From: Ananas comosus
Lineage: Eukaryota; Streptophyta; Magnoliopsida; Poales; Bromeliaceae
Assembly: GCF_001540865.1 (NCBI RefSeq)
Contig: NC_033645.1
Location: 3,652,773 to 3,716,772 of the forward strand
Direction: 5' to 3'
Length of the DNA stretch: 64,000 nucleotides
Both the position numbers and the translations under genes were made by a program. The notes under the pieces were generated by a model. The model was not told the origin of the DNA. It was given only the letters and a program-made list of their open reading frames with translations, and searched no databases. This document shows positions 25,973-37,150 of this stretch, in pieces; the first letter of the stretch is position 1, and each line of letters begins with the position of its first letter.

Positions 25973-25975
<3 letters not shown>
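25430..25975. mobile_element. Fold-back element FB1 in a TA microsatellite
   Basis: The left arm (ggctaccatactcttatgag, ggggcttccgaatcgacgat) is mirrored by the right arm (attcggaagccccatt, actcataagagtgtagtagcc), and the complementarity continues inward through aaacttctaaaaa and taaattttata blocks, so most of the 546 bp can fold into one long hairpin. TA runs lie at both ends. No coding capacity. TA targeting recalls Tc1/mariner elements, but the class is inference. Confidence 0.8.

Positions 25976-26003
<28 letters not shown>
25976..26003. repeat. TA microsatellite between two fold-back elements
   Basis: Shared TA run separating FB1 and FB2. Confidence 0.9.
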
Positions 26004-26006
<3 letters not shown>

Positions 26007-26551
26007 TGAGGCTACTATGCTATCAGAAGCACGGAGACTTCCGTGCTTCTAGCTCATTTTCGATGTTGCGACTTTCGAATTGTCGATCGGCTCCGTTAAA
26101 CTTGATCTAGAGTATTTGAAGTACCTAGAAAATAAATTTTATGATTTTACGATATCATTTGCCTAGTGAACGAAGGGGCTTAAAATCAACGACTGAAAAT
26201 AAAAATCTTACAAAATGTGATAATATGACATTAAAATTTTAAATCAAAGATATTGAACTTGTTTTATATAGTATAAAGAATTTTCTATCAAAATTTCACG
26301 TGATTTGGATATTTCTACACCGTTAAATGCAAACGGCCTCAGCTAGTCACTACGACCATTGAAATTGTTAATTTGGAGGCCCATTTCGCTCACTAGGCAA
26401 ATGATATCGAAAAATAATAAAATTTATTTTCTAGTACTTTAATACTCTAGATCAAGTTACGGAGCCGACTCGACACGATTCGAAAGTCGCAACATCGAAA
26501 ACGAGCTGGAAGTACGAAAAGGCTCCGTGCTTCCGATAGCATAGTAGCCTC
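26004..26551. mobile_element. Fold-back element FB2
   Basis: Left end gagtgaggctactatgctat, right end atagcatagtagcct. Just inside the left end is a self-contained hairpin (agaagcacgga / tccgtgcttct). Then come ttttcgatgttgcgactttc, ctccgttaaacttgatcta and aaataaattttatgatttt, all mirrored in the right half. Its inner blocks are homologous to FB1 and FB3. The left flank is a TA run, the right flank a CT then TA run. Confidence 0.8.
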
Positions 26552-26595
26552 TCTCTCTCTCTCTCTTTCCTCTCTCTTCTCTTCTCGTCTCTCTC

Positions 26596-26626
<31 letters not shown>

Positions 26627-26665
26627 AATATATATATATATATTATATTGTATATATATTATATA
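26550..26665. repeat. CT and TA microsatellite block
   Basis: Interrupted CT runs followed by TA/TATAA runs, adjoining the right end of FB2. Confidence 0.9.
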
Positions 26666-27538
26666 GTAGTTGGGCACTAGCACTCCAGTGCAACCTCGCC
26701 TAATTTCTACGGGGTTTGGACATCTCACCAACTGCCCGGGCCACATGGACTGGACCTACTAGCCCAACCAACGAACCTCAGTTCAAATAACACTTGCTAG
26801 GCCCGATTACGAGATGGCGCTCCACATACGACAGATCGTCTCAACAACTGCTTCAGCCACACCACCCACCCCAGTGAAGGCCGGGGAGAGAAAAAGGCCG
26901 GGGAGAGAAAAGGAAAAAGCATGTCACACAAATGTAAAGATAACCACCGCTCATAATAATTATAATAATAATATTAATAATAATTATGCTTTCAGAGTTG
27001 CCAAAAAAAAAAAAAAAAACAGAGGCTGGTCCCGCAGAAGCTTTGGTGCTATTTTCCTTTTAAGGGATAAAAAAGAAGAAACGAATTGATATATAAATGT
27101 TACAAAGACAGTTCAGCTACAAATCAACTGAGACAGCTCACCTTCTGACTGCAACTTTGCAGGGACAATCATCTTAAAAAAAAGTGTAAATAATTGAATT
27201 GATTAGATATTTGACTTCGCAAACACTGCAGTCGCTCCTAGTTTACCTTCTTCCATTCCTCTTGAGCAGCCTCCTTGCCTTGATTGCAGGCTGCACGGAA
27301 CAATCATTGTAAAAGAATAACACCAGTAGTCAAATTCAATGAGAAATTCTTGGGTATCCCTGTGCGTTATTTCCTATGTCACCATCTACAGCCCTTTGAC
27401 CAACTCAACAATCAGGTCCACCCCTTAATCTCTGAACCAGGTATGTGCAAAGAATCAAATCCCTCCATCACAAGGCCGACATCTACCAAGCCCAAATGAT
27501 GAGCCTACTAAGTTCTAGAATATCCTGTGGATCAATAT
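26666..27538. other. SUVR5 downstream flank and 3' UTR
   Basis: Holds a two-copy direct repeat of ggccggggagagaaaa (26879-26912), an AT-rich AAT-repeat tract (26957-26990) and probably the SUVR5 3' UTR. On the minus strand, possible exon edges occur: acceptor GTGCAG near 27292, donor AAG/GTAAAC near 27253/27252, acceptor TTTTTAAG near 27174. They could be a 3' UTR intron or the remnant of an unrecognised gene. Confidence 0.4.
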
Positions 27539-30500
27539 CTAAAATAGACGCCCCCGACAGTTTGGAGCTCCACAATGGCAAGGGTGTCCATCTCCAGGTA
27601 GTAGCTTGTGGCGGTAGTCATAAGCTAGCTCTTCCCCTATAGAGATCTAACAATCAAACAAACATGTCCAGTAGTCACGGAATCTTTATAGCAATATTTA
27701 AAACTCAAACAACAGAAGAAAATCAGAGAATGGGCAGATTTCCTTACATCACGACTTGCGTAGAAACCAATATGAGCAAGCTGGCAATCCATGCTCTCCA
27801 CTAAAACTAGATAATTCACAAGATTGGGCGAACAGCTGTCATCAATTAAACAAACATAACATAATATCATGCACGTCCTTGAGAAGCATCAAAATATACC
27901 AAGAGTACGACTAGGGTAGACGGCACTATACCTGTGATTGATAAAGCGTGAAACATTTCCATAATACGTGGCGTCAATCGCGTACGACACGGCCCCTTCA
28001 CTTGCACCTTTCGAACCATCAATATAAGCTTCCATCTCATACAAGTAGCTGCATCCTTCATTGCCATATCTAGAAATATTCAAGAAATTAAGCCTCTCAC
28101 GTGACAAGAAATAAAGCGGAAGTTTGAAAATGGGTTCATAAGCATTGTCAAAACAGAAACCTCTCTCTTCTTCTGATTGTCTCATCATCATTCAAGATCT
28201 CTCCAATATACTCGCACACAAAAGTGCCGCGTGAGATAGTTTCTCCAGCTCTTACTGCCCAACCCTGGAAGAAATAACAGTATTAGTGGAGGGACTTGAT
28301 TTCTCTTAAGGGCTGCTTCAATGGATTTACCTTCTTTCCAGTTCTGAAGATTTCTAGCTTGAGTTGAACTCCCTTCTGTAACACCCTATTCTGACAGTAT
28401 GCATTACACTTGCACGAGGAGTTGCACTCGTATACCATATAACCCTCCTGGATACTGACATAAGATGAGTATATAATCGATTTAAAAAGCAAAAAAGAAA
28501 AGGATAGACAACTGAAGAAGGTACATATATGTCATACTTGTAAACATAGCTAAGCTAAATATAGAACAACTCCATAGTATTCTGAATCACTGATTAAGGT
28601 TCTAGTAAGAACGACAACGTGGGGATAGTGTGCAGCTAGAACACATGAATCGAATAGGAAGTATCAAGAAGATAAGAAGCTTAATTTCTGGTCACGTTAC
28701 AAATCCCATCCTTACAGATTCAACTAGGAGAGCTAATCAATATAACAGATGACTGTTCCTCTTCTCACAAGCAGGTCCCAATCTGAAGACAAAGAAACGC
28801 ACGTACATTGTGCATTGGGCTTCAGTAGGTTAGTAAGCAACAATATGTGCAATGTATAAGAAAAGTCTGCATTTTCATCACACTTTTCAGGATACAAAGC
28901 ATTTCCTCCAAAGATATAGAAAATAGGCAAAGGCATAAACTTGGATATTACAGAACATTTCCTCATAAAATATAAAATTGGACAATAAAAAATATTACCT
29001 CCAAAATTATTCGGCCTCTCTCATCATAAGCGAATCTTCCACGCATCGATTGGCCATGGATATCCTCTGCACTTTCATAATCATTGTCAAAGAGGTAAAC
29101 ATGATCACACTTTTCGGGATGACACCGAGCATGTGAACAGCCACATCCCAACTGAGAATTCTGTACAAAATATTTGGAATAGTCACTTGATCACTATGAT
29201 CAACAAAAATCTGGAAATTTCTCCATAAAGCATAAATGTACGGTCACAAATAGCTAAAAAAAGGAAACACTTCAGATACCACCCCTGTAGTTTCGCACTT
29301 TCTTACTTTAGTATCCTGCGGTTTAAAATGTATCAAGTTAGTGTCCCGTGGTTTCATTTTTCATCTTTTCGTCAGTTTCTCTATTAATATTTCGTTAAAT
29401 TATATACAAAAAAAACTTCAGATACTCCACATAGGTTTATCGAATATTCACTTTAGTACTCTTTAGTTTTAACTTTGTCACTGATTTAACGAAAAAAATT
29501 AGTGGAATCAATAATAAAAAGATAAAAATAAAATCATAAGACACTAAATTGATACACTTTAAACCACAGGGTACCAAAGTGAGAAAGCATGAAACCACAG
29601 GGATGGTATTTGAAGTTTTCCCTAAAAAAAATGCATTTCAGCAAGATACCTTTGTTTCAATGTCAAGAGATGGCTCAGTCAATCGCTCAGTGACATAAGT
29701 AAAGCACTGCCAAGGCATAGAATTGCCATGCTGGATCGCATCAGAATGGATGCCAAAAGAATCCTTTATGTCATTATCAACTACGCAAGAAATCGGAACC
29801 TTTTCTCTGCCAAAGCTTACATCTGCACACAAAACTACAACATCTTGCTTGGGTTTCCAGTTAAAATGTTTTGAGTCAAGTACACAGTAGTATTCATCTG
29901 CTTCCGAACTTGCATCACTTGGAGGATCCATCGTGGGGGACTGAATTTCTAGATATCCATCTAGGAGAGGCTCCAAGGGATCCAAAATATGCTGTTTCTT
30001 TGGAGGCTTACATCCCTGAGGACAAATAAATCCTTCTTGATGCCATTCTATTTGGACATTAAGTTCACTACAAAGCTTTGCTGCTCTTAAATAAAGGTTC
30101 TCAGGTAATAACCCATATTTAACCTCCAATGCACTGTGAAGGCTCATCCTGCAGCAGCAAGAACGAGCAATAGACACAATCTCAAGGTTACTTGGATGAG
30201 GCTTTGATTTTTTGATTTTGGAAAACAAGGTCTGGGCAACATCTGAGCAGTGAAACTCGGATAGCCTACCCAGACCTACTTTTCTGAGTGTCTGACTTTG
30301 CGGTTTTGGGATCATGGGTAAAACCGACTTAGAAGATTTGAAATGCTTCTGGATTTCAATACTACTTGATTTCTTGAATCTCATCGAGGGTCGAAACTTT
30401 CTTTTGAAATTAGGATAGTAATGTTTACTACGATTGAACTGATAATTCCCTCTCCTAGGTGGAAAATGGCTGATCGAATCTGGTCTCATATGAGCTACTT

Positions 30501-33500
30501 GATGGTGACGGCCAAGATCCGGTAAGAGATCAAATCTTAGCCCACAGAATCTACATGTGTACTTCTGTGAGTCATCCTTTTCAGAGGTGTGATCGAGATG
30601 AGAGTTTTTATTGCTTGTTTCCATGGTTGATTGAACAACTTGACAATGTGATTGTTGAGAAAATTCAGACAGCCTGAACTCCATAGCATGGGAAGAAAGA
30701 ACATGCTGCCATAACTGCTCAGGACTCACAAAGTGACTACTGCAAGACATACATCGTAGGAGTGTTGAATGTTGAAGGAACTGCACACCATGCCTCTCTT
30801 GCACATGAGTCTCGAGAACTTTTCTGTTGGTAAATGAGTCCAAGCAGACTGCACAAGCATATCCTCTGAATAGCCACCGGGCTTCCTTCTTGTGGACATC
30901 CGTCCAGTGTAGACCAAGGCTCTGATCATCACAGAACTCCTGAGCACAGATCTTGCACTTCAGACCAAAAACAGGATCATGTCTTCCCTGGTGTACCACA
31001 GTCGGCACTTCTTTGGTTGCCACAGACATATGCTTATACTTGTCTGATCCAAACCCCCAAACTCTAGCAAGTTTCTCTCTTTCAGCTGAAACCAACTTTA
31101 ACAAGAATTCCCCAACAGCTAAATCTTTTGACGCTTCAGCTAGTAACCAGCCCATATTGTCACCCTTCGAGATGGACTGTTGGCGGGAAAGGTTACCTTT
31201 CATAAACCAATACAAGAAATCACATGCTTGATGTAAATTTATTTTTTGCTTTCTTGAGGAACAACTCTTCAGTAGATTCAAAAAGACATCTTTTGAAATA
31301 AGGCGGCTTTTGCCGTTCCTGGCTCGTTTGAGGAATTTAGGAAGGTGCTTCTCACAGTACAGAGTGTGCCGTTTAGCATCCTCCTGGCATTCCTCACCAT
31401 TTTTCTCATGGCAATGCCCAATGCAGCGTGGTGAATCTAAGCAACCGGTCTTCCCAGGAGCAGGTAATGTGTTGCTCTTCCCAGGAGCAGGTAAAGCATT
31501 GTGTAACTCAGATTTCTTCATTAAGCAATTTCTTTCATCTAAGGTCTCCCCAACCGCAACTGGAATCAAGATCTCTTGTGTGGAAGCCTGAATATTTCCC
31601 GACAAACCCAAGTCTTCAGTATGTAAGGAGTTTGAGCTAGAAAATTTTTCCACAGCTTTGTTCTCATCGTCTTCTCGCTTTAGCATGCTTTCTGAGGAAC
31701 TAAGAATTTTGCCAGCAACCATTGAATCATGACTTGTTTGAGAACGATGTTTCTTGCAGAATTGAGAACCATAACGAGCTCGATGTTTGCATTTGCTACC
31801 ATGAGTAGTTGTACCCTCACACATTGGAGCTTCAACAGGAAGCATTCTTTCCTCCTGGTGAAGCTTTTCACCAGAATGCACACCCAAATGGACACAACAG
31901 TAGACATCACCATCATTTGCCCACCTTCCACACTGTCTTCCCTTAGCCTCTACGAAAGCTGAACATTGTCTATATTTTGGGATATTATCAGATCTAACTT
32001 GTGAACTATCTAATATCCCGCCAGTTGCCGACTCCGTGGATCTACTGATTTCAAGAGTAGGAACAACATTTTCACCTTTCTCTTGGTAACCACCCTTATA
32101 AAGTTGATCGAATATATTGTGAGACGCCGCTGCCCCAAAAGGTCCAACAGTTTTGACTTTGCAAGGCACACATTTTAATACAGATTCTGAAATAACCTTG
32201 AGGTCAGAGTTACCAGAAACAGTATCTACACTGTTAACCTGGGGAAGATTCCTGAATGCAAAATCTCTCACTTGTGACACAGAAGATTCTGCCCTGCGGA
32301 TTTCAAGCTTGGGACGTTTCCTACTAACAGATGGTTCCACACCAACAGTATTATCACCATTTTTCATGTTCTCTACATCTGTACCAGTAGTTGGATGTGT
32401 TGTAAAGTACCATTTCATCATTTCATGTTTCCAGGTTTTCCACTCGGAGCCAAACTCAGACTGCACAGGTGCATTCCACAACTCATCAACCTTCTTCCAA
32501 AGTATAGATTGCACAAATTCCTGACCAAAGAAAAAGAGAATCAAATCAACAAAAGAATTCTGAGAGCTAATTGGCTTAACAAGAAAACATGATGCAATCT
32601 GATGTGATCAAACTATCACTGTAACAAGCCAAGATCATCACAGAAACATAATGTACAATGGCATGGTGCAGGTGAGACAAACAATAAAATTTATTTCAAA
32701 TTAAATTACAGTTCTATACAAGAACAAACTTTGCTGAAGCTCAGCCCAATTTTAGGCTGCCTTACTCTGCTTTCTTCTTATAACTCGGAGGTACTCAATA
32801 AATTAGCTATGAGATGTGAGCATTTCGAGAATGAGTCGCGATACAAAAGGTCTGTTAGCATTTATTGATATGTTCTCCTGATGTGTTCTCCTATACGTCA
32901 ACATGACAAAGACATTACCAAGCCTATATCAACAAATGATAGTAATATGCAACTTAAAACAACGAGATGAGACTAAATTGCTTTAATATGACAAAGATAA
33001 TCAACAAAAGAGAAAATTAAATTACTACCTCGGTAAGAATTTCAATGGACTCAGCATTTTGTGCATTCTGACACCTCTGAGCCCATGATTCGGAAGAACC
33101 TTGCCGCCAATGACAGTTTATATAGCCAGGAAGTACCATCTGCAAGTTAAATACCTCAAGTAATAAGAAAAAGAAAGTCTATTGTGGATGCATCTTCTTC
33201 CCCATAATATAAGTAATTCCCATGGAATGCAACAAATAGCGAGCCACCAATTAATGAATGTTCAAGGAATAAATTTTGTTGAAACTTTGTTGGAGGTTCG
33301 CTCAACCACTAACTGCATGTTTGGTGATGTACAATTACAGTGAAAAAAAAGGGTACTGAAATTGCTGGACAGTTCATGCACAGTATACAAGTGTCTACAT
33401 TATGAAAGTGCACATGATACGGCACAGAGTAATTATTTTTGTTTTTATTACTAGTTTTAGCTTCCACTACATGTATGACAATCCCAACTTTGTAGCTGCA

Positions 33501-35546
33501 AGTTATATAAAAATGTTTAACAGTCTGAATTTTTGTGTTTAAACAAGATCTAACACAACTTAAAACTCAAAGGCACTTCAGTAAACAAGAATTTTAACAC
33601 ATGAGACAACTTTTACAAAGTTATCATTGGAGGAGCTAACTTGCAATTTATGATAAATAGACCAACTTTTATGAATTTTTAATTCATGGGACAACTAGAA
33701 GACCAAGAATTTCACTTTGAATCAAATGATAGTAGATGATTTACAAGCTAACTTGCAATTTATGATAGATGGACAACCATTGTTTTAACGCTACCAACAT
33801 TTAAAGTTTAAATAGATTGATGCAGGTTCAAATAGCCACAAAACTGACGAATATACCCAATTATCTACAATTGGATTGCTATCATGGATAGGTAGTGAAT
33901 GCCAGCAACCAAAAGCAAACACACTAATCCCAAAATGGCAACAGTGAGAAGTTCCACAAAAGCCTTATAAAGGACTATGAGAATCTCAGATTTACATTTT
34001 GAAGTTTTATAAGCATCTTTCCAAGATCAGTATAACCTCTACAACGAGAAGCTTCCAAAGCAAATTCTTTCCAGGTTGCGGCCTTCCGAGCATTCTCAAA
34101 TACAGCCTACCAGACAAAAAAAAGAAAATATATCACAAATATGACAGCTAAGAGGATGAAAGTATTTGTAGAAAATAGCACCACACCTCTGCATGTAGCT
34201 GGTCACTAATGTTTAGCATAGCAACAGCAAGCTTTTGCATAATATAGCGTCGAGGAAAAGTTATATCCTTAACCAGTTTTCTCCACTTACGGTGGTTCCC
34301 ATTAGCAAGAGGTTGGGGTAACTCCTCAATTGGAAGCACAAGTTCCATATCCACCCAGGAATATGTCCTAGTACGAGGAAAAAAGATTGAAATATAGTTC
34401 TTTCTCCCATGGGTGGGTTTGGCCTTCAAAGTTGACAAAGGACAATCAGCTCTAGGACAGTGAATACCTGTTTGCCACTTCCCTCTCCACTAATCTCAGG
34501 AAGAAGCAGAAGCGAGTCAGAAAAGACCATAAAGCCCAAAAAAAAAAATGATCTAGCACCTAGCAGACATTAAAGATGCAATAGAATAACAAAACTCACA
34601 CCACCCGAACTATACAATGCCTCCCCAAAACAGATAAGTTGAATCAGGAAGAGAGAGATACCTTTATCCAGAGTGCAATAGCACGATCAACATTTCCCCC
34701 TTCTCGGTAGCTATTATCCGCATTGCAATTTACCTTCCGAAAAAGTGGGCCTGTGCTATTTCCAGGCAAAATGAGTTTGTCCTTCTTTTGTTGGAAAAAA
34801 AGGTCCTGGTCAAGATCAGCTCTACACGCAAGATCAGATAGATCATGTAGGGTGGTGCACAGCCGGTTTTCATTTTGTCCTTCAGAAGTTGAAGTATCAG
34901 AATGCATGCAACCTTCCTCCTCTTGAGCATAAGAAATACCATTGTCATTCAAGTTGCACAGTATGTTAACTTCTTTTACTCCTATTTCCTGTTGATTACA
35001 ACTACCCAATTCATTGCACTGTGAATCAGAGAGACAATGTGACCCTTTCTGCAAATTCAGGACCTCCTCTTTATTATTTCTCTCATTAGGCAAATTAGGT
35101 TCCTTCCTCAAGTTACAAACCAGCGCTTCGTAGCTATCCGGTTGAGGTTCAGTCCTTTCAAAAGAAGCTTTTCCTTCATGGTCAGTACTTGGATGTTCAT
35201 CTGGTTTAGTGGGCAGTAAGAACTCCCGATATGAAAGAGACGTTTCAGTAGCATGACTTTCATCTAACATCTCATGTTTATACCCTTGAGGAGAACTGTT
35301 AAGCTCTTCTAGTCTATCACATTTTCCACCTCGCGACAGATCATAGCTAGGTAGTGGTTGAGCATAATCAACCTCTAACAAGATATGATTCCTGTCACAT
35401 AAAGAGAGAGATAGTTTCTCTATTGTCCTTTGTTGTGGGCACTCTACTTGGAGCAAGGAGGGATCATCCAGCATGTCTTCTTCTGGTTTTTCTCCAGGAT
35501 TTTGCTCCCCAGTTAACTGAACATCTGAGAGAGATAGCACCGGCAT
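27539..35546 (-). CDS. SUVR5: SUVR5-type histone methyltransferase (C2H2 zinc fingers plus SET)
   Basis: Nuclear histone lysine methyltransferase; the Arabidopsis orthologue recognises DNA through its fingers and deposits H3K9me2 independently of DNA methylation. Exons: 35546-34662, 34489-34187, 34106-33996, 33139-33029, 32520-29650, 29160-28999, 28447-28331, 28264-28161, 28069-27932, 27835-27748, 27646-27539. Phases all close: 1665 aa, longer than Arabidopsis (about 1380). Order: N-terminal WRGKWQTGIHC module (about 296-470), three Cys/His modules (about 655-850), four C2H2 fingers (about 990-1145, e.g. CKICAQEF..H, CAVCLDSF..H), pre-SET CGCSHARCHPEKC, SET with GWAVRAGE, RFINHSCSPNL (split by an intron inside Ser of NHSC) and GEELAYDY, post-SET CHCGAPNCRGRLF at the C-terminus. 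The NHSC and YDY motifs needed for catalysis are present. The leader has upstream ORFs. Confidence 0.95.
29263..29621. mobile_element. Mutator-like MITE in SUVR5 intron, 9-bp target duplication
   Basis: Long imperfect inverted repeats of at least 80 bp: left GGAAACACTTCAGATACC, right GGTATTTGAAGTTTTCC, continuing through the 'cctgtagtttcgcactttct / agaaagcatgaaaccacagg' arms. Flanked by CTAAAAAAA at 29254-29262 and 29622-29630. A 9-bp TSD and long TIRs suggest a MULE-type MITE, though A-rich flanks make the TSD weaker evidence. It lies between the big exon and the pre-SET exon. Confidence 0.75.
31450..31494 (-). repeat. 27-bp in-frame duplication in SUVR5
   Basis: cttcccaggagcaggtaa occurs at 31450 and 31477, giving LPAPGKSNT followed by LPAPGKTGC. 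Nine codons are duplicated without breaking the frame. Confidence 0.85.
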
Positions 35547-35574
35547 AACTTTGTTCTATTGGCTTGAATGCCAT
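35464..35574 (-). promoter_or_regulatory. Upstream ORF 2 overlapping the SUVR5 start
   Basis: The ATG at 35574 opens a 36-codon frame (starting MAFKPIEQSYAG) that runs past the main ATG at 35546 in another frame and stops at 35464. An overlapping uORF usually lowers translation of the main frame. It depends on this leader segment being in the mature mRNA, which the nearby acceptor supports. Confidence 0.6.
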
Positions 35575-35597
35575 ATAACTTGCGAACAAAAATGCAT
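35556..35597 (-). promoter_or_regulatory. Upstream ORF 1 in the SUVR5 leader
   Basis: A 13-codon frame (MHFCSQVIWHSSQ) ends 9 bases before the main ATG. It lies just downstream of a good acceptor (CATAACAG, exon starting 35610), so it is likely to be in the mature leader. Confidence 0.6.
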
Positions 35598-35610
35598 ATA
35601 GCTACTAAAC

Positions 35611-36859
35611 CTGTTATGAAAAATCAAAAGTCAGCAGGTCTATTATTTGTTGACATATTGCAGTCAGATGGCTATGCTTACATATTTTGGTAATATTTTA
35701 GGCAGTGTTTGACAAGACGTAAAAAGACGCAAAGGCCTTCTGGAGCTTAGGCGTGAGGCGCACCACAAGGCGCGCATCTCAAGAAGGTGAGGCGCACATC
35801 TAATAAAAATAAAATACTCTTAGCAAGGCTAATTTAAATGGATATTTTACGTCGAAAAAATTCAAAATAGCCATATAAAAACAAAATAACCATAAAAAGT
35901 AATGAAATTATATATATAAATATTCTCAAACTAAAAAGAAAATAATTATGCTTCAACTTTCAACTTAAAAGTGCTTACTGCTGGTTCTTGCTTCTTATTT
36001 CTTGCTTCTTACCACTGTTGTTTATTGCCATTAGGGGATGGAAGAGAGAACGACCAAGAGAAAAGGGGAAAAAAAGTGTTCATATTAGAATTTTTTTTTC
36101 AATTTCTTAATATTTTAAAATATATTGAAATATCTCAAAATCCCAAAACCCAAATTCTAGACACATTAAACGTAAATATCACGAGGCGCGTCTGAGACAC
36201 GCGCTTTACTCCCTGAGGCACTTAGACCTGCGCCACGCGCCTAGCCGCTGAGACGCACCTTTTCAAACACTGGTTTTAGGTTAACTGGAAAGACACTATA
36301 GATGGAGAATCAGAAGTTCTGATTGCCTACAGAAAAGGTGTAAAAAAAGGGGAAAACCAAGCGCAACAAAATAAATGCACTGGTACAAATTTACAAAGGT
36401 GACGAAAATAATCACGTCATAGTGCTAATTAAGGCTCGAACATGCAATTTAGGCACCTGTCAAATGCTAGAACAGATCGGAACCAAGTAGACCGTTCGCA
36501 AACTGAAATGACTAATTTGTTGTAAATAAATGATCATTCTTAACAGCGCATTCAGACATAATTCAACTAAATTGGATTTCAAAGAAAGGCCTCAAATCAT
36601 GTTGAGGCAGTAGTATGCGAAAGCATTAAAAGCAGCATCACCATTAGGTAGACAAACTACTCAAGGCCAGCAAAATGAATCCTTTTTCCTGCGATATTCC
36701 TCGCTTCCATAGAGAAAGACTTTTACATTGACCCAGGGCACGTCGCAATCACGTCTACAAGTACTACAACAAATTGGCGTAACTCGTTTAATTATATGCC
36801 CTAAGAAATTAGAAAATACATCGAATTTTTAATGGAGGAGGAGTAGGAGGACCACGCAC
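35611..36859 (-). other. Probable 5' UTR intron of SUVR5
   Basis: Donor AAG/GTGCGT at 36860/36859 and acceptor TTTTTCATAACAG ending at 35611 on the minus strand. The segment between them is AT-rich and contains a hAT-type element, while the sequence beyond 36860 turns GC-rich as expected of a first exon. Inferred from splice motifs and context. Confidence 0.55.
35703..36272. mobile_element. hAT-type non-autonomous element in the SUVR5 leader intron
   Basis: Terminal inverted repeats CAGTGTTTGA and TCAAACACTG, flanked by attttagg (35695-35702) and gttttagg (36273-36280), an 8-bp duplication with one mismatch. Both ends carry GC-rich subterminal repeats of the gaggcgc/gcgcctc type (35745-35800 and 36183-36255), and the middle is AT-rich. 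No transposase. Confidence 0.85.
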
Positions 36860-37150
36860 CTTAGTCGGATCTGGAGAAGAGCCGAAGATCTTTACCCTTC
36901 CGTTCAGGCGGGGACAAGGAAACCCTAGACGCGGCGAAGGTCGAGGCGGAGAAGAAGGGAGTAGAACCGCCACCCACCGTCGAGGACGAGTGGGGCGCGG
37001 GCGTTACGTTGCGCTACGTTACGGCGAAGGTGGGGGGGTGGAAAGAAAGGGGAACAGGGGGGACAAGGGCAACAGGGGAACTGAGGAAGGGGAAGGGGAA
37101 GAGGAAGAGGAAGGGGATGGGGATGGTTTCAGGCCCCACCGCCGTGCGTG
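36860..37150 (-). promoter_or_regulatory. SUVR5 first (non-coding) exon and core promoter region
   Basis: GC-rich sequence beginning at the leader donor and extending upstream, with gaaaccctag at 36919-36928 (a telo-box-like word). The transcription start is probably between 36900 and 37100. A purine-rich ggaag/gaagag tract follows at 37080-37120. Confidence 0.45.

Noticed and set aside
28082..28160. In-frame continuation FCFDNAYEPIF... of the SET exon
   Set aside because: It is intron read-through: using donor AG/GTTTCTG (28161/28160) and acceptor CTAG (28070) restores the SET sequence RRRERYGNEGCSYLYEM.
29630..32544. Treating the 968-codon frame as a complete single-exon gene
   Set aside because: Its start (MILFFFGQ) is the intron polypyrimidine tract and its end runs past a donor. 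It is the central exon of SUVR5.
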